Source of the DNA: Venturia oleaginea
Taxonomy: Eukaryota; Ascomycota; Dothideomycetes; Venturiales; Venturiaceae
Direction of reading: 5' to 3'
Assembly (NCBI GenBank): GCA_013176395.1
Contig: JABMLP010000005.1
Span: 1,736,001 to 1,800,000 of the forward strand
DNA length: 64,000 bases
In this document: in pieces, positions 20,485-33,445 of the stretch
Layout: every line of letters starts with the position of its first letter
How positions within the stretch are numbered: the stretch's first letter is position 1
Translations under genes and position numbers: made by a program
Notes under the pieces: generated by a model
What the model saw: the letters and a program-made list of their open reading frames with translations, nothing else
Database searches by the model: none
What the model was told of the DNA's origin: nothing

Positions 20485-23400
20485 TCGCCGCTAAAATCTC
20501 AAAGTGAAATAGAAAAAATCACTATACGAGTATATGCTGCGTGTATAGCTACCCCAGTCCCGGGACGAATCTCGCGTCTAATCGATCAGAGGATTGGTTG
20601 TGTAGCAGCTGATTTAGCTTGGTTTGAATACTAATAAGGGCGTGGTTCGAACTCGTTGACTTTCCAAAATTTCCAAACATGAGCGTGAATTTTAACCCGA
20701 TGTGGGATATACCTAGTATGATATCTGTTCATGACCAAATCGGGCCGCTCGCGTGTTTTGTGGAAGAAAGATACTCTGATTGACGATGTAGACATGGATA
20801 ATACGTCTACGTCGAAAGTAGAGGTAAGACAAGACAGTGGAGATCTTAATTTATATCCGCTGTTAGATTTCAAGGTTTATTGTAGAGGAATTTAGATCTC
20901 TACTCTAACATCGCTATCAATAATAAAATTTCTACTAACGATATCAAACTCAATCGCCAGGAATTGATCGATATCGATGCGAAATAAAAGATAACAACCT
21001 TGTATTCAGTTACAAGATAAGAGGAACGGGAATAGTCTGCTATAGCCATCTACAGCTAATGCAAAAGCTTTTAAGAAATATGTAACCATGGTATCTAATC
21101 TACCTACCCCTCGTACTACCCTACTAAAAATTACTATCTCCCGTCGCGCGTCCTGCCGTCCTACCTCTAGGCTAGGAGAGAGGGCGGTAGTAGGAGGTAT
21201 ATGGAGTTATAAGATAAAGATCGATGTCAGAGGGCGTAAGAAAGTAATGTTGATATCACTTAGGATGATAATGAAATGACGTGCACGTATGGAAAACAAG
21301 TGTTACGGGGAACTCGTTTCTCAACACAGTTGATTATGTCAAGACCTTCTTGACACCTGTGTTCTCTTGTTCTGGTCCGCGGGTTTGGGGTAAGGGCAAT
21401 ATCAGTCTGGAAGTACTTACCTTAAGTACCTTTCCTTGCTCAGGTTCTTTGGAGGCTCACTAGATCCTAGCCGTCCGATGTATCTCCCAATTCAATTGTC
21501 GTCTAACCGATTTGATCCTCAGATCAATCCTGAACGCTTGTCGGTTAGTGTGAAGGTTGGGGGTGGGCTTGCTTCGTGTCCATATGACTTGTGCTTGATT
21601 GTATCTAAGTAAACGGTCGTTACTGTAGTAGGTTGAAGAAGCTCCTATGTGAGAAACATAACATGAGATAACCACACCGAGATAAAGGAAAGTCTGCCCA
21701 ACATCCTCCATATATACCCTTCTGGTTCTGGGTGCCAAGGTGCATTCCCACACCTCTTGGCTCTTCCCACACTGTGGGCAGCCAAGTGCTGTGGGAACTG
21801 TGGGAATATCACGTGACTCCTGCACGTACTATTCTCTCTTAGGACTGACCTAGTTGCACCAGTCCCCGCTTGTGCGCCCAAAGGATTCCACTCCACATCA
21901 GTCGAAAAAAACAGCACACACAGCGAGAACTCAATTTTTGGAATTTACAGAAGTATCATCTAAAGATCATCAAAACACCTCTGCCAGTGGCCGCTCCGGC
22001 CTCTAGAGGCCATCGCGCGTCCCTCAGCGTCGATGAGATATCTCTAGAGTCGCCGTCGCGGCCACGGCAGAGCAAGCAGACGAATACATGAGCAAGCTAC
22101 ACGAACGATGCGTCCACCAAAGACAACAGCAACCATCTAGTCACTATCTCCCGGCTAGTCCATCACCCCAGATGACACTGCAACGCTCCGAGTCGACGAG
22201 TCACTGCTAGAACGGCAATACCTTCAACACAACTCAAACACCAGACGCCCGGTGCGCAACAATCGGCACCACACACCACTGCAACGACTAGACAACCTCT
22301 CCCAACGTCTTGGCAAACCGTCCTGCTACAAGCTGTTGCCCAAAGCCTTGAGCCTCTCCCCAAACTGTTGCCTCCCAGTTATGGCATTGGCAAGAGTAGG
22401 TGCGCGACACAGTAAGTAGTAAGGACGCATAGAAGGAGCCTATTGGCGGCAAATCCCCTCCCTGTAAGCTAGCAGACGTAGCCTTGAGCCTCTCCCCAGA
22501 CTGTTGCGTCCCAGTTATGGCATTGGCAAGAGTAGGTGCGCGATATAGCAAGCAGGGAGAGCGACTAGCAGCAGATAGGCTCCGACTATAAGACGACAGG
22601 TCTACAACATAATCGGTGCGACACGATACGGCAGCTGCTAGAGAACCTCATCTACTATCGTCTCCGCAAACCGTCCTGCTGCAAGCTGATGTTCAGAGCC
22701 TTGAGCCTCTCCCCAAACTGTTGCGTCCCAGTTATGGCATTGGCAAGAGTAGGTGCGCAACACAGTAAGCAGTAAGGACGTATAGAAGGAGCTTATTGGC
22801 GGCAAATCCCCTCCCTACAAGCCAGCAGACGTAGCCTTGAGCCTCTCCCCAGACTGTTGCGTCCCAGTTATGGCATTGGCAAGAGTAGGAGCGCGATATA
22901 GCAAGTAGGGAGAGCGACTAGCAGCAGGTAGGCTCCGACTATAAGACGGCAGGTCTATAGCACGATCGGCGCCATACAATACGGCAGCTACCAGACAGCC
23001 TCGTCCACGGGCATACCCGGAGTATCACACCCAAGCAGCGAAATCACGACTACGATGGTTACTATTGTCTCCAGCATCACACAACCAAATACACCGCCGC
23101 ATAGGAATCTGGTGCAAGGCAACTTTCACAAGCAGAAACATACTTAGGGAACCCATTGGCCTTGAGGGATAAGGCGAAACAGACAAAGCTGAGCATTAGA
23201 GGGAGACTGTAGGTAGAAGGATAGCGAAACACGAGGCATTGCCTCTTGAGTCTACATAGCACAGATATACTAGCAGAATACCCAGTATCTACAAGAGCCA
23301 GCGGGCATTTGGAGATACTGGTTAAGGGAAAAGAGGGAGGACGGAGGGGACAGCTGGTCTTGTTTCAGTGAACGGGGCGAAGTGGGGCGCGGTGGATTAT

Positions 23401-24278
23401 GTAATCTATCACGTGTCGGCTGTCTGATGAAGTCCTCCTAACCGGACATAGCTGCGTGATTAAGCGGCTGCAACCGAGTAGGATAAAATCAATCAATCAA
23501 TCAATCCACATCAGTCCTAACAACAACTTCTTGTTATCCAACCATCCTCTGCAAGTCCCGCTGTCCCTGCTCTTTGGTCTTGAGGTGATCTGTAACAACA
23601 AGGTGAGAACTGAGTGTGGTATATATTGTCTGTCTTCTCTAAGTACATGTTGTCCGATTCCTGAGTCCTGCCTCTGCCAAGGAATCACGTGATATAAACA
23701 AGCAAAAGAAAGTCCAAATTTCCTTGAGAACATAGCCGCGGGGTGTAGGCATTTTAAACCGTAATTTTCTTCCAAAGGTCTAAAACTCTCTCAATTGAAT
23801 AACGGTTGACTATCGGCTAAACAACGGTTAAAAAAAACCTTGTCCCGCCGCTATGAAATCTCGATTTATTTCCTTGTTAGGAGGATTCTACTGAAAAGGT
23901 TCTTAATACTAGTAATCTTTAATAGTAGGGTAGTAAGGAGGGCTATTGGGTAGATTGCTAGAATCTGTGCTGGAATCCCGTGCTACCGGATTATTACTAC
24001 TAATTTCCCGTCGAGCTGGGTCGTCCTGGGTTAACTCGTTCGCGCTGAGGATTGTTGGAGGGCTGATTCTAGCTTTAAAGCGTAGGAGGGGTGTTGTGAG
24101 GAGGGAAGGAAGCTTTATATCTCGATGAAATTTTTGCTAGCGTATGAAGCATCATCATCATCATCATCACCATCATTCCCCCAAGCTATAAATCCCAAAC
24201 TCATCAAGAACGCGAGAGGCACCGCAAACACCACGCTAACCCATCCAATCCAAACGAAACCATTCAATCAAGTTCACC
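20485..24278. other. Gene-poor repeat-rich interval
   Basis: No supported gene. The sequences near 20480-21280 and 23780-24130 are rich in TA and TAG words and look decayed. A tandem array lies at 22300-22990. A (CAAT)n tract sits near 23488, and CATCAT repeats at 24149-24172. A stretch at 21301-21664 has TGTTA...TAACA ends but no matching flanks. Confidence 0.5.
22300..22990. repeat. 353-bp tandem duplication with internal 135-bp sub-repeats
   Basis: The phrase GCCTTGAGCCTCTCCCC starts at 22345, 22481, 22698 and 22833, so the large unit repeats at about 353 bp and each unit contains two similar roughly 75-bp modules 135 bp apart. Modules continue through 'cccagttatggcattggcaa'. Copies are nearly identical. 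No coding potential is shared between the copies. Confidence 0.85.
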
Positions 24279-27200
24279 TCATATCTCCCTAATAAACCCA
24301 CACTCAACCAATTTATCCATCGAAACCTTCATACTAGTTACCTTCTCCATAGTACCCTCCCTCATCCACAAAAACGCCATCAACAAACACCTCTTGACAA
24401 GGTTATACTTGTGCGCCTCGGGATATCTCAACTGCAACTTCCCAACTATGAACAGGACCTGGGTTTTGTAGGCGTTGTCGAGGGCTTCGAGACGGCTGGT
24501 TGTCGTTTGCTTTGGGTACGCGGTTGGTATTGCGATAATACCCGGTGTAGCAGGGCACAAGGGCCCACAGAGACTTTCCTTCTCGTTCTCCGCATCTGCA
24601 TCCGAGTCCGAGGCGGGGGCGATGGGAATATCGATATCCGTTGTGAATACGGGGTTTTGTTTTGGGGATCCGTGGTGGATAATATACTTCCTCACCTCAT
24701 CATAAACAACGCGGCCCAGCTGGGGGACAACCGAGCTGTCATCATAGCCATACCGAATGACCATGCGGTAGCAATTGGGCAACGCGGTTTTCGTGACGTC
24801 GAATCTGTCTTCGACGGGGACATTGGGGATCGTAAGGGCGCGGAGGTGAAGGAAGACTTGACATTCTGGTTGTGCTTCGAATTTGCGGAGGAACTCTTCA
24901 TATACCACTGGGACGAATTCCCCGCCGCCTTTGTCGAAGAAGACTCCGAGACCTGGCATTGTGACATCAGTGTCTAGATCTCAAAGCTCAGGTTTGGAGG
25001 TGCGTTTCCCTACCTTTTGTCTTTGTCAATTCCCCACCACCGTACAGCTCGCTAAGATGGAGCACCCCCATCCCGTCACTCTTCACCAACTTCGACAAAC
25101 GCAGCAGTTGGCCTCTCCGCTCGACATACCATTGCGCCTCTTTTCCATATCGCCAGGTGCTGAATATGGTAGCAATACAGAAAGCCATTACCAGCGTGAA
25201 CCAAGCGCCATCGGGGACTTTGGTGAGTGCCGAGGAAAGGTAAAGGCCTTCAAATGTGGCGAAGAGGAGCCACAGCGGTACGACAAAATACCACTTGATC
25301 CGCCAAACAATGAGTGCCACAAGCGAGACGAGGGTGGTCGTGATGATGGTATCGAGAATGACGCAGACACCGTAAGCGTTTCCTAATTTTGTTGTCTGCT
25401 ATATGTTAGATCGTGTATGACGAATGGATCTATAATACTGACATCTTTAAAAGCCGCCGTGACAGCGATCGCCCCAATCATCAATAACCAATTCGCCATT
25501 GGGATATATACTTGAGTGTGATGCGTCCGGCTGGTATGCCTCATGCTGATCGGAGGAAAATAGCTCATGTTCACAACTTGGAAGAGGAGCTGGAAAGTAC
25601 TTGTTATCAAAGCCTGGGAGGCGACTATAGCGGCCAAGATGGATATAATCAGAGATGGCCAAAAGGTTCCTGGAGGCGCAGCATTGAAGAAGGGATTGCT
25701 GTAGGCTTCGGGATTTTTGGAAATGTAAGCAGCCTGCCCTACGTATGCAAGCAGTAGGCAAGGATAAGCGATGCAGAGCCATGACAGTTGAATGGCGCTG
25801 TGCAACTGTTAGCTTCCCATCTCGTACCATGAGGAATAGACTGGCCGTTTCGAGAAAGCTCCGAGGTCTGCGAAGAGCGCCTCCACGCCGGTGAACGACA
25901 GGAGGATACCCCCGAGCGATTTCCAGGCTTCCATTTTGTTCCTCACAAAATACAGACCGGCGTAGCGTGGATTCAAGGCTTTGAGAACGGAATGATCGTG
26001 CTTGACGAGATTCTACTAATATTAGAAGACTTCACGTGTTGGAAATAGTCAGCGAAATCCTACAAATACTCCGAATGCTGCATTGAGAAAAAGCCAAACT
26101 AGAATGATAGGTGCAAATACACCTCCTATTCTAGCCACTCCTACAGGCTGAATGGCGAAGATGAACACGAGTATGGCGCAAGTGATACCAATGATAGCAC
26201 CTTGTGAGATGTCTGGCTTGACGACTTGGAGTCCTGTCAATGGTGAGCATGTCTCTACGTGTACATATTTCTATTTCCAGACTTGCCTTGAATGGCTCCA
26301 AGTACAGATTGAGCAGGTGTAATCACTCCGTCGGAAATGATCAAGCTGACACCAAAAATAGCCACGAACGACAGAAATCGTCTCAATGACTTGCTGCGCT
26401 CCAGAAAGTTCCGCACATTTCTCGTTGAAGGTTTCAAATCTGAAGTTAGATGCCTCTCAATCCTGATCATGTTTTCTTTTCCAGGGTCGCTCATGGTACC
26501 GATATTGGCCTGTCCTGGTTGTTAGTCAAGTCGCGTCCAGTCTTTAACGCATTCTGCAGGCCTCTCTTGGTGTGCTGCGTCCTAGGTATCTAGAGACAAA
26601 TGAAAACTTACATATCTTGTGAGCAAGCTGTACATAGCGAAAGTTCCTCCCTGACCTTCGTTGTCGGCGTTAAGCACAATCACAACATACTTGATCGTCG
26701 GGATGATTGTGAGAGTCCAAAGAATCAAAGACAGCGCGCCAAGCAAGTCATCGTAGTTGGGTGGTCCATGGAGGAAGGTTGAGGAAAAAACGTAGAGGGG
26801 ACTTGTTCCTATATCTCCATAGATGACGCCTGCAGATTGGTATGCCAGACTGTTTTTATATTAGCAATATATTGATAATAGAGCCCAGTGGTGTCAAAGG
26901 TGCGTACATGAATAGAGCCCAGCCATGGTAGATCTATAGCTGTGTTAGTACTGTATACATAATTTTGACAGTTTATGTCCTCCAAAATCTCTGAGATTTG
27001 CTGGGAATATTTATGGCGGTTTCTCTGTGGTTTGCTAATGCTTTTTCGAAATGCAATTGTAATGTTTAAGACTTGATCGGAATAACAACAAGATAAGTTA
27101 TCACTGACTTGTTTCTTATGAGAATCACCAGATCGAGGAGCATCGAAATTTTCATCATAGCCAGACTCGGCGTCAGAGTGACGGCGGGATAACACTTTCC

Positions 27201-27282
27201 GAAGGTGTAATTTTTTCGACTTTGAATGTCCTGCCGGTGGCTCTGCCTCCACGATCGTTATATGATCTTTTGCGTCCTCCAT
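24279..27282 (-). CDS. HAK1: HAK/KUP/KT-type high-affinity potassium transporter
   Basis: Nine minus-strand exons: 27109-27282, 26908-26933, 26612-26849, 26287-26509, 26064-26233, 25828-26012, 25443-25797, 25014-25395 and 24279-24952. They total 809 codons (808 aa, the family's usual size). The hallmark [15 protein letters not shown] is at residues 74-88. Hydrophobic segments follow through [68 protein letters not shown] and [11 protein letters not shown], then a long cytosolic C-terminus with [17 protein letters not shown] and [13 protein letters not shown]. The family imports K+ by H+ symport at the plasma membrane. The intron after AIQG uses a GC donor (GCAAGT). Exon 2 is only 26 nt. The canonical donor at 25827 adds five residues (PVYSS) before AIQLSW. 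An upstream in-frame Met at 27333 is an alternative start. Confidence 0.93.
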
Positions 27283-29097
27283 GATAAGAACTGGATCCGA
27301 TGAGCAATATGAGGTTGGAAAAAACAGCAGCAAAGATTTGAAGGGGAGATGCAGGTAAGTCGGGGAAATGGCTCCCTAATACGGGCTTCTCAAGGTCCCT
27401 TCGGCTACTGTCGCCAGTCTCAGCCTGACCCTGATTTGGGACCCATACCAGGCGCTGATCGCTTGTGACAGCTTGATCGACTTATCGTACAAGCTTACAG
27501 TCAAGGTTAATGTGCTTCTAGAAAGCTTAGCTTGACTTGTGAAACCAAGCTGGTCACCTTGAGTGAATAAAGCTGAAGATTTGTGATGTCGGCTAAATGG
27601 GAACTACCATATGCGTCTGAACTAAGGATGTCAAGTTCACACTTGTAGTATCATGCCAACTAGCAAGACGCAGATTGAATACAAGAAGATGCGTCGAGCA
27701 TTGCCAGGATCCAGATGTTGCGGGTAAGATGTAAAGTTGGAGGGATTCCGACGCAGAATGAGATGGCTGCATGAGACTCGAAAATGGCGCAAGGCAATGC
27801 GATTTGATAATGTACGAAATCCAGACCAATATCCGTCTAGTCAGTCGTCTACACGAGAAGAAAACGGTCGCTAACGTACAACATCCCCACCTCAATTCGG
27901 CATCTGGACTCTCAAGAAAAGAGGAGGGAAACTAGAGATAGATCAGTTTCAATCGGATTTTGAGAGGTAACAACAAACACAAAGCGCAAATTAGCTAGCT
28001 CGATGTCACTGCGCTGACCACCATCGGGTTCGAACGGGCATGAAGCTGAAGGCTTGGAAAAGCTCGAGCAGACCACCTCCCGGCTGTACGGATAGAGAAG
28101 TTTTGAAGACTTCAGGTTGGTTACCGGTTTGTGGGGAAGTGGTATCTACCATAGAGGAGTCGACACCTTAGACTGAATGCGCATTGGTTGATTCGGCTGG
28201 AGCTTCAAGTCGACGACATGAAGCGAGAGATTTTTTCCATCTCCTCCACCCTCACCACAGTCCGTTGGCGCGAGAAGGGAAAAGCCGGCGCCATTGATAG
28301 CGTACCATACATGTAGCCTGATGTTCAAGATCGTGATGGTTGACGTTTGACGTTTGAATGACAAGCGTTGAGCCGGCCCTTGCCATTAGGAGTAGCCGCA
28401 CGTAAAGAGTTGATGCACACGATATGATGATCAAGTTGACTGAATATTCTCAATTGCTCTCCTCTCTACGAGTGGCTCTACGAGTGGCTCTACGAGTGGC
28501 TCTGCGAGTACGTAATCTATCTCTTCCGCCAACAGAAATTCCCCATCATAACATCAATCTCTCGCACGGGCAAACATCTCATTAGAGAAGACCCTCCCCA
28601 ACCACTTGACCTCTTCTTCACAAAGAAGCAGGCCTCAAGAACAAAGGAACCATTTGGATATCAGGTGGTGATGCACGGCGCAAACGGCTGAAAACAGTTT
28701 GGGCTGCCTGGAAAAACAAATGAACAGGCTCCCAACCATGAAATGAAAGCAAGCAGCGGATGTCAATGGAGAAGAAAGAATAGAAACACCAAACCGCAAT
28801 ACGCTATCAACCCAAAATCTGCTTCCATTGGGCGGACCGTGAGAATCCTCCTCCGAACGCCAGAACAGAAAACGCCGTCAACATGAACAAAGGAAAAGCA
28901 GAACGCGTAATGTATAATAGTGGATTGAAAAATGCCTGGTGGCCAGCTTTCGTTGGCGAAGACCGGATAAAAGTAATGGGTGAATGGCACCTCCTGGTGT
29001 GGTATTCGGAAATTGTGGTATGTTAATGCAGAAGGTCAAAATATGTGGCAACGTGCCCAAGTGTATGAAATCGACTAGTGATGATGTGATGGTGATT
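27283..29097. other. Intergenic, no supported gene
   Basis: 1.8 kb separating the 5' end of HAK from the 3' end of the CaaX protein gene. It must hold the HAK promoter. A 12-bp unit (TACGAGTGGCTC) is repeated three times at about 28467-28503. No ORF with recognisable features is seen. Confidence 0.5.
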
Positions 29098-30975
29098 TTA
29101 CATGACGATGCAGCAAGCGCCGCATCCCTTTTTTCCTTTGAAATCCTCAGGAGGTTCTTGTAACCGGACTGGGGCTGCAGCAGATCTGGACTTGGGCTCT
29201 GTCATGATTGGTGTGGTGGATTGTAGAGTCGGAGCAATGGTGGGCATCGTCCTGTAACCACCATGCTCAGTGCCGCCAGTGCCTGGCCGGCTAGAACTAT
29301 TCATTGAACGTGGACTTCCCAGGGGAGGCTCACCGGTCAACGGCCATGTAGATAGCACAGTTGTCTTGGTTTCTGAGGGTCGCCTCAGCTCTGGCGGGGG
29401 CTTCTCCTCCGGTTGGGGCTTCTTCTCCGGTTGCTTGATCTCTTCTGCGTTGAGCAGTCTGAATTCGCGGTCGTACACAGTGCCTGTCTTGCCCTCTTTT
29501 TCCCACTGCTCTTGCGCCAGTCGTTTTGCGTGTGTTGGCAGGATCTGTTGATCCGGTGGCAATCGAGGATCAGGTTTGTACATAGAGGCCATCCATGGTG
29601 GATCGCCCTCTGGTCGGTGACCAGTCGATGGGCGTGGCAGGCCAGAACCCGTGCCCGGTCGCTTTTGTGGAGAGTCACGGCTGGCTTGAGATGAGTTTCG
29701 CGCCTTGGCTGTCGACGATACAACTCGTGGCTGCACACCTGACCTCCTCTTAGCAGACGTCGGGTTGGCTTTCGTAGGGGCTGTGGCTTTGGGTGGACTT
29801 CGATCGCTATCGCTATTGACGCTCGATTTTCGAAATGTCGGTGTGTGCGGCGGGTCTTCGTCGAGCAAAACCTGGCTTCCATGACTTCGACTTCTGGGAC
29901 GCAGCTGCCCAATTTCTGGCGTGCCATATGCATTGCTGCTGTTTCGACTTCTCGTCAAAGGCGAATCTCTCTCGACTATTGTAGCAGGTACTGGCGCCGG
30001 ACTGTGCTTTGGCAGTGGTAGACGAGATCCATTCGGCCGTGCTGGCAGAGGCTGAACAAAATACTGGCCTTGGCCTTGACCTTGACCTTGATCAGCTGCA
30101 ATCTCTTCGGGTGAACGCAGGTCCCATTCCGTAGCACCGTCTACTGCATCCTCCTCCTCTTCCGCGGGGATTGGCGAGACAGTCCTCTGCTTCTTCAATT
30201 CCACCTTCGGTGATGGTTCTGTGAACGAAGACTCGGGGGTGGGTTCCTGTACCGATTGTTGTCGACTGGTGGCAACAGGTCCAGTCGTTCTGCTTGCCGA
30301 TCGACTCACACGTCCTATAAATCCTGCCTCTTCCAGCTCTTTACTCTCTATCACTGCAAGTTTGTCCCGGTGTATCCAGTTGCGTTCGTCATCTTCTGGA
30401 TCTTTCTTTCCATTTGCGCTCGTTGTTGAGACCTTGCGCTTTTTGCCCTTCTCCACAGCTCGCGGTACGCTTTTACTCCCAGAGCCGGACTTGTGGGCTT
30501 CTGGATGTCTATCAGATTCGCTGCTATCATGGCTGATGTCACTTTTCTTTCTAGCGAGCGAACCTCTTCGACTCGGCTTGAGGTACTCATTTTCGGGACT
30601 GAATGGTGGTTGAGGCTCCGACATGTTGGTGGATTGCTGTGTCAAGGGTTGCCGCAGATGGTATGCAGATTTGATGGGCCGATCAGAGCCTGGCATGTAC
30701 GATTTCTCATCTGCGAACCCAAAGTTCTATTGTTGGACAATTGATTAGCGCGTGTTCAAGTAGAGGTTCTAGAGTGAAGCGTCATGGGTGTGCCCAGCCG
30801 CCATGAACACACTCAAGATGCAGCTTTCCATATTGATAAAGTCTGTCTACAGAAGATTGCTTACCTCATTGTCGATTGGCACAGCAAAGTCCCACGGACC
30901 TCTCGGCGCGCTTCCGTGTGAACTGCTCGGAGGGGTGATGGTGCTTATCTCTTGAGTGGCAGATCTGGTCGCCAT
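29098..30975 (-). CDS. CaaX-prenylated protein, TeaR/Mod5-like polarity receptor candidate
   Basis: Exons 30865-30975 and 29098-30726, 579 aa. Exon 1 begins MATRSATQEISTITPPSSS and joins in phase to NFGFADEKSYMPGSDRPIKS through a 138-nt intron. The body is Ser/Pro/Lys-rich and probably disordered, with conserved-looking islands such as NWIHRDKLAVIESKELEEAG and PPWMASMYKPDPRLPPDQQ. A short Gln-Gly repeat (QGQGQGQGQ) is present. The C-terminus GCGACCIVM ends in a CaaX box, Cys-Ile-Val-Met, which favours farnesylation, with two nearby cysteines that could be palmitoylated. Architecture and length fit TeaR of Aspergillus (Mod5 in fission yeast), which anchors the TeaA/Tea1 cell-end marker at the hyphal tip membrane. 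That assignment rests on architecture and recalled islands, so it is moderate. Confidence 0.8.
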
Positions 30976-33445
30976 GATCCGACGGGTTTGGGCAGTCAAG
31001 TCCAATTGCCAGACAAGATCGAGAGAGTGCGACGATGACTAAATGGTGGTGAAGAATGGATCTTAGATCTAAATTTGAGACGCAGAGTCTCACAGTGAAG
31101 TGGGCTCGCGAATGGCTGGTGCTGGGCAGTCGTCCTGTGCTGCTCCCAGACGCTCTGGCCGTCTACAACGCGACACTGACAGCACCTTCACCGAGGCCGT
31201 GTTTCCCTGATCTAATGGTGTCCGCATGGATTCAGACGCATACAGGCAATCCAATTGAGTGGTTGGCGAGTTGCAACGGCGTGTATCAGGGTGTGGAGGA
31301 AGGGCTTAGTCGATGTCTCAGCCGTTCGCTGCCTTCATCTGGGCCGGGTCGAGACGTGGTTGTAGTGATGCAGTGGCGAGAATGGGCAGGCTAGCTCTCT
31401 CTTCGGTCCTTGGAGGAGGTGAAGAACTTTTCCCCTGCTAGCAATGGGGTGCCGTTGTTTCTAATGGTCGCTGCACGGGAAGAAGTAAAGACCTTGGACC
31501 TTCGAGCTCACCTTCACAATACATGGGCAAGGGTATGGGCAAGGGGCCAGCTACGGCGATTCGTTCACACTTGTCCTCGGTATGGCTCCAGCAGTCCAAC
31601 TCCTTCGAACGGTGCTAGGAGGTATCTCGTAGAAGACCAAGCCAAACTGTCCCAACTCATTGCTTCCATACGAGCCGTCGTTCATCAAGCAGTTTTCTAT
31701 GTTCCGTGTTTTCCGTCCTACTCCTAATACTATCTGTCTCTACTTCCTAAGATTCCTTCTGATCGGTATTTCCTTTCTCAGAGCTAGCTCACTGTAAGCG
31801 GGCCAATCAACTGCCTCATGAGCCTTGCCTTTCGAGGGCCCATGCAGCAGCTCCATTTCATCTGATACTTCTATAATTTCTTTTCCAACACCCGAGTTTG
31901 GGATGCCATCGCCAGAGGAACGAGTGTGGAGAGCGTGAAGAGCCTGTCGTGCTGTGAAAGTTTTCATCGGACTTCCTTCCAGCCGAGGTGAGTGCAACTG
32001 CCTAGCATCGCAAGAGAAACCGCCATTTCGGACATGGACAAGATGTACCTGCTTCTTGATAGCTGAGGAGGATGATACACTTCTTTTTATAGCTGTTGAT
32101 CAACAGCGTTGCTTGCAGAATCCCCAGTCATTTAATCCTCCGGCCGGGCTTGTGATGACCCCTTTTCATCTCCAGCATCCCAGCGTGGTGGTTGGCTTAT
32201 GGAACGCCGATTAGCGATCTCTGCCATCGAAACGGACTCGATCAATCCTTCATCGGACTGCGTTCTGCTGCCTGGTGTTGGAAGAATTTGGTTGTACGTA
32301 ATATTTCAATATGAGGTGTCGAACACAAGTCATCCCTGAAAGTCGTTGGCAGATCCAGCAACCCATCATCTAAGTCGCAGCGATCCTGCAACGTGTTTAT
32401 TCATTCATTCGCAATTGAGGATCGAATAGCGTCCTACATCTCAACAAACACCAACTCTCGATAATAATGCCCTCATCAGACGGGGTTGTCCCAGTTACGA
32501 TGCGATCATTTAACGCCTCGCGGTCCTCTCCGGCACGAGGAGGGTCCTGGAAAAAGAACCAACAATAAAACAAAGCAAAGCTTCTTCATGTTCCATCTTG
32601 TTAACAAGCTAGACTAACACAGCTCCAAGGCCACAGAAAATTTACCAATCACTTTCAAGAAACTCCTTCTTTTCAGTGGCAGTGAGAGCAGTCACATCAT
32701 CAATTTGCGGTCCTCCAAAATCAACTTACTTCAATGCGATACGCTCACGTCCAGCTCAATATCGCTAGATTTTTGGCAACCGAATCTTGAACTGTTGCCA
32801 GAAAATTAACGATATCGCTCCCTAAATTGAGAAATTCCATTGGAAAAGGTTACTTCACGGTTTCAAAGATCAAAAAGACTTAAGTTGAACTGTGAACAAG
32901 CTGCGTTGACTCCCATTTCATTTCCTCCAATCTGGCATTTCTTCGATAGGAGTAACGAAATGAGAAAGCCTCGTCGAAGATCATCCCATGAAAATCAGGC
33001 TGAAATTTGAATTTGAAGCGGTTGGTCGATATCCATCTACTGTGTCGGCTCAACCAAAGTACTTTCCATCCCGCACACGTACGGAGGTAAAGCGAAAGCG
33101 GAGCGACAACCCGAACGCAAGAGGGGTACATTTAGTAAAATAGGCAGGAGGATATTTTACACTGCAAGCCCAGGAGAGATATTTCTCCAAAACGCTAGCC
33201 CGAGGGAGTCTACGTCTCACTCTTTCAAAATTCCAAAGCATGGAGCTAAACTTTTCTGATCGAAAGCGCTCTTTGAGACCCGCATTGTATGTCTACGGCC
33301 AGACTACATATCTAGCACTTATCTACGCTTATGCCGTGGTAAGCGGATGTTAATAAGTTTCGTCAAGCTTGAGGGAGGGGAAATAATTAGAGGCTTTTTT
33401 ACCTCAGTCTCCTATCACATCATCACAATCCAACTCAACAGCAAA
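30976..33445. other. Intergenic, no supported gene
   Basis: About 2.5 kb containing the promoter of the CaaX-protein gene and the upstream region of the GMC pseudogene. Plus-strand frames at 31056-31727 are open but interrupted and have no domain signature. Nothing else is recognised. Confidence 0.45.

Noticed and set aside
21301..21664. Possible solo LTR with TGTTA...TAACA ends
   Set aside because: Flanking 5-mers (ACAAG and TGAGA) do not match and no second copy is present in the window.
23445..23600. Another LTR-like stretch starting TGTCGG
   Set aside because: No convincing matching terminus or target duplication could be found.
28020..28045. GGTTCGAA-containing stretches (also near 4109 and 20643) as possible tRNA T-arms
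   Set aside because: No matching acceptor stem, D-arm or anticodon arm could be assembled around any of them.
31056..31727. Two consecutive plus-strand ORFs in one frame upstream of the CaaX-protein gene
   Set aside because: Interrupted, with no domain signatures, and overlapping what should be that gene's promoter.
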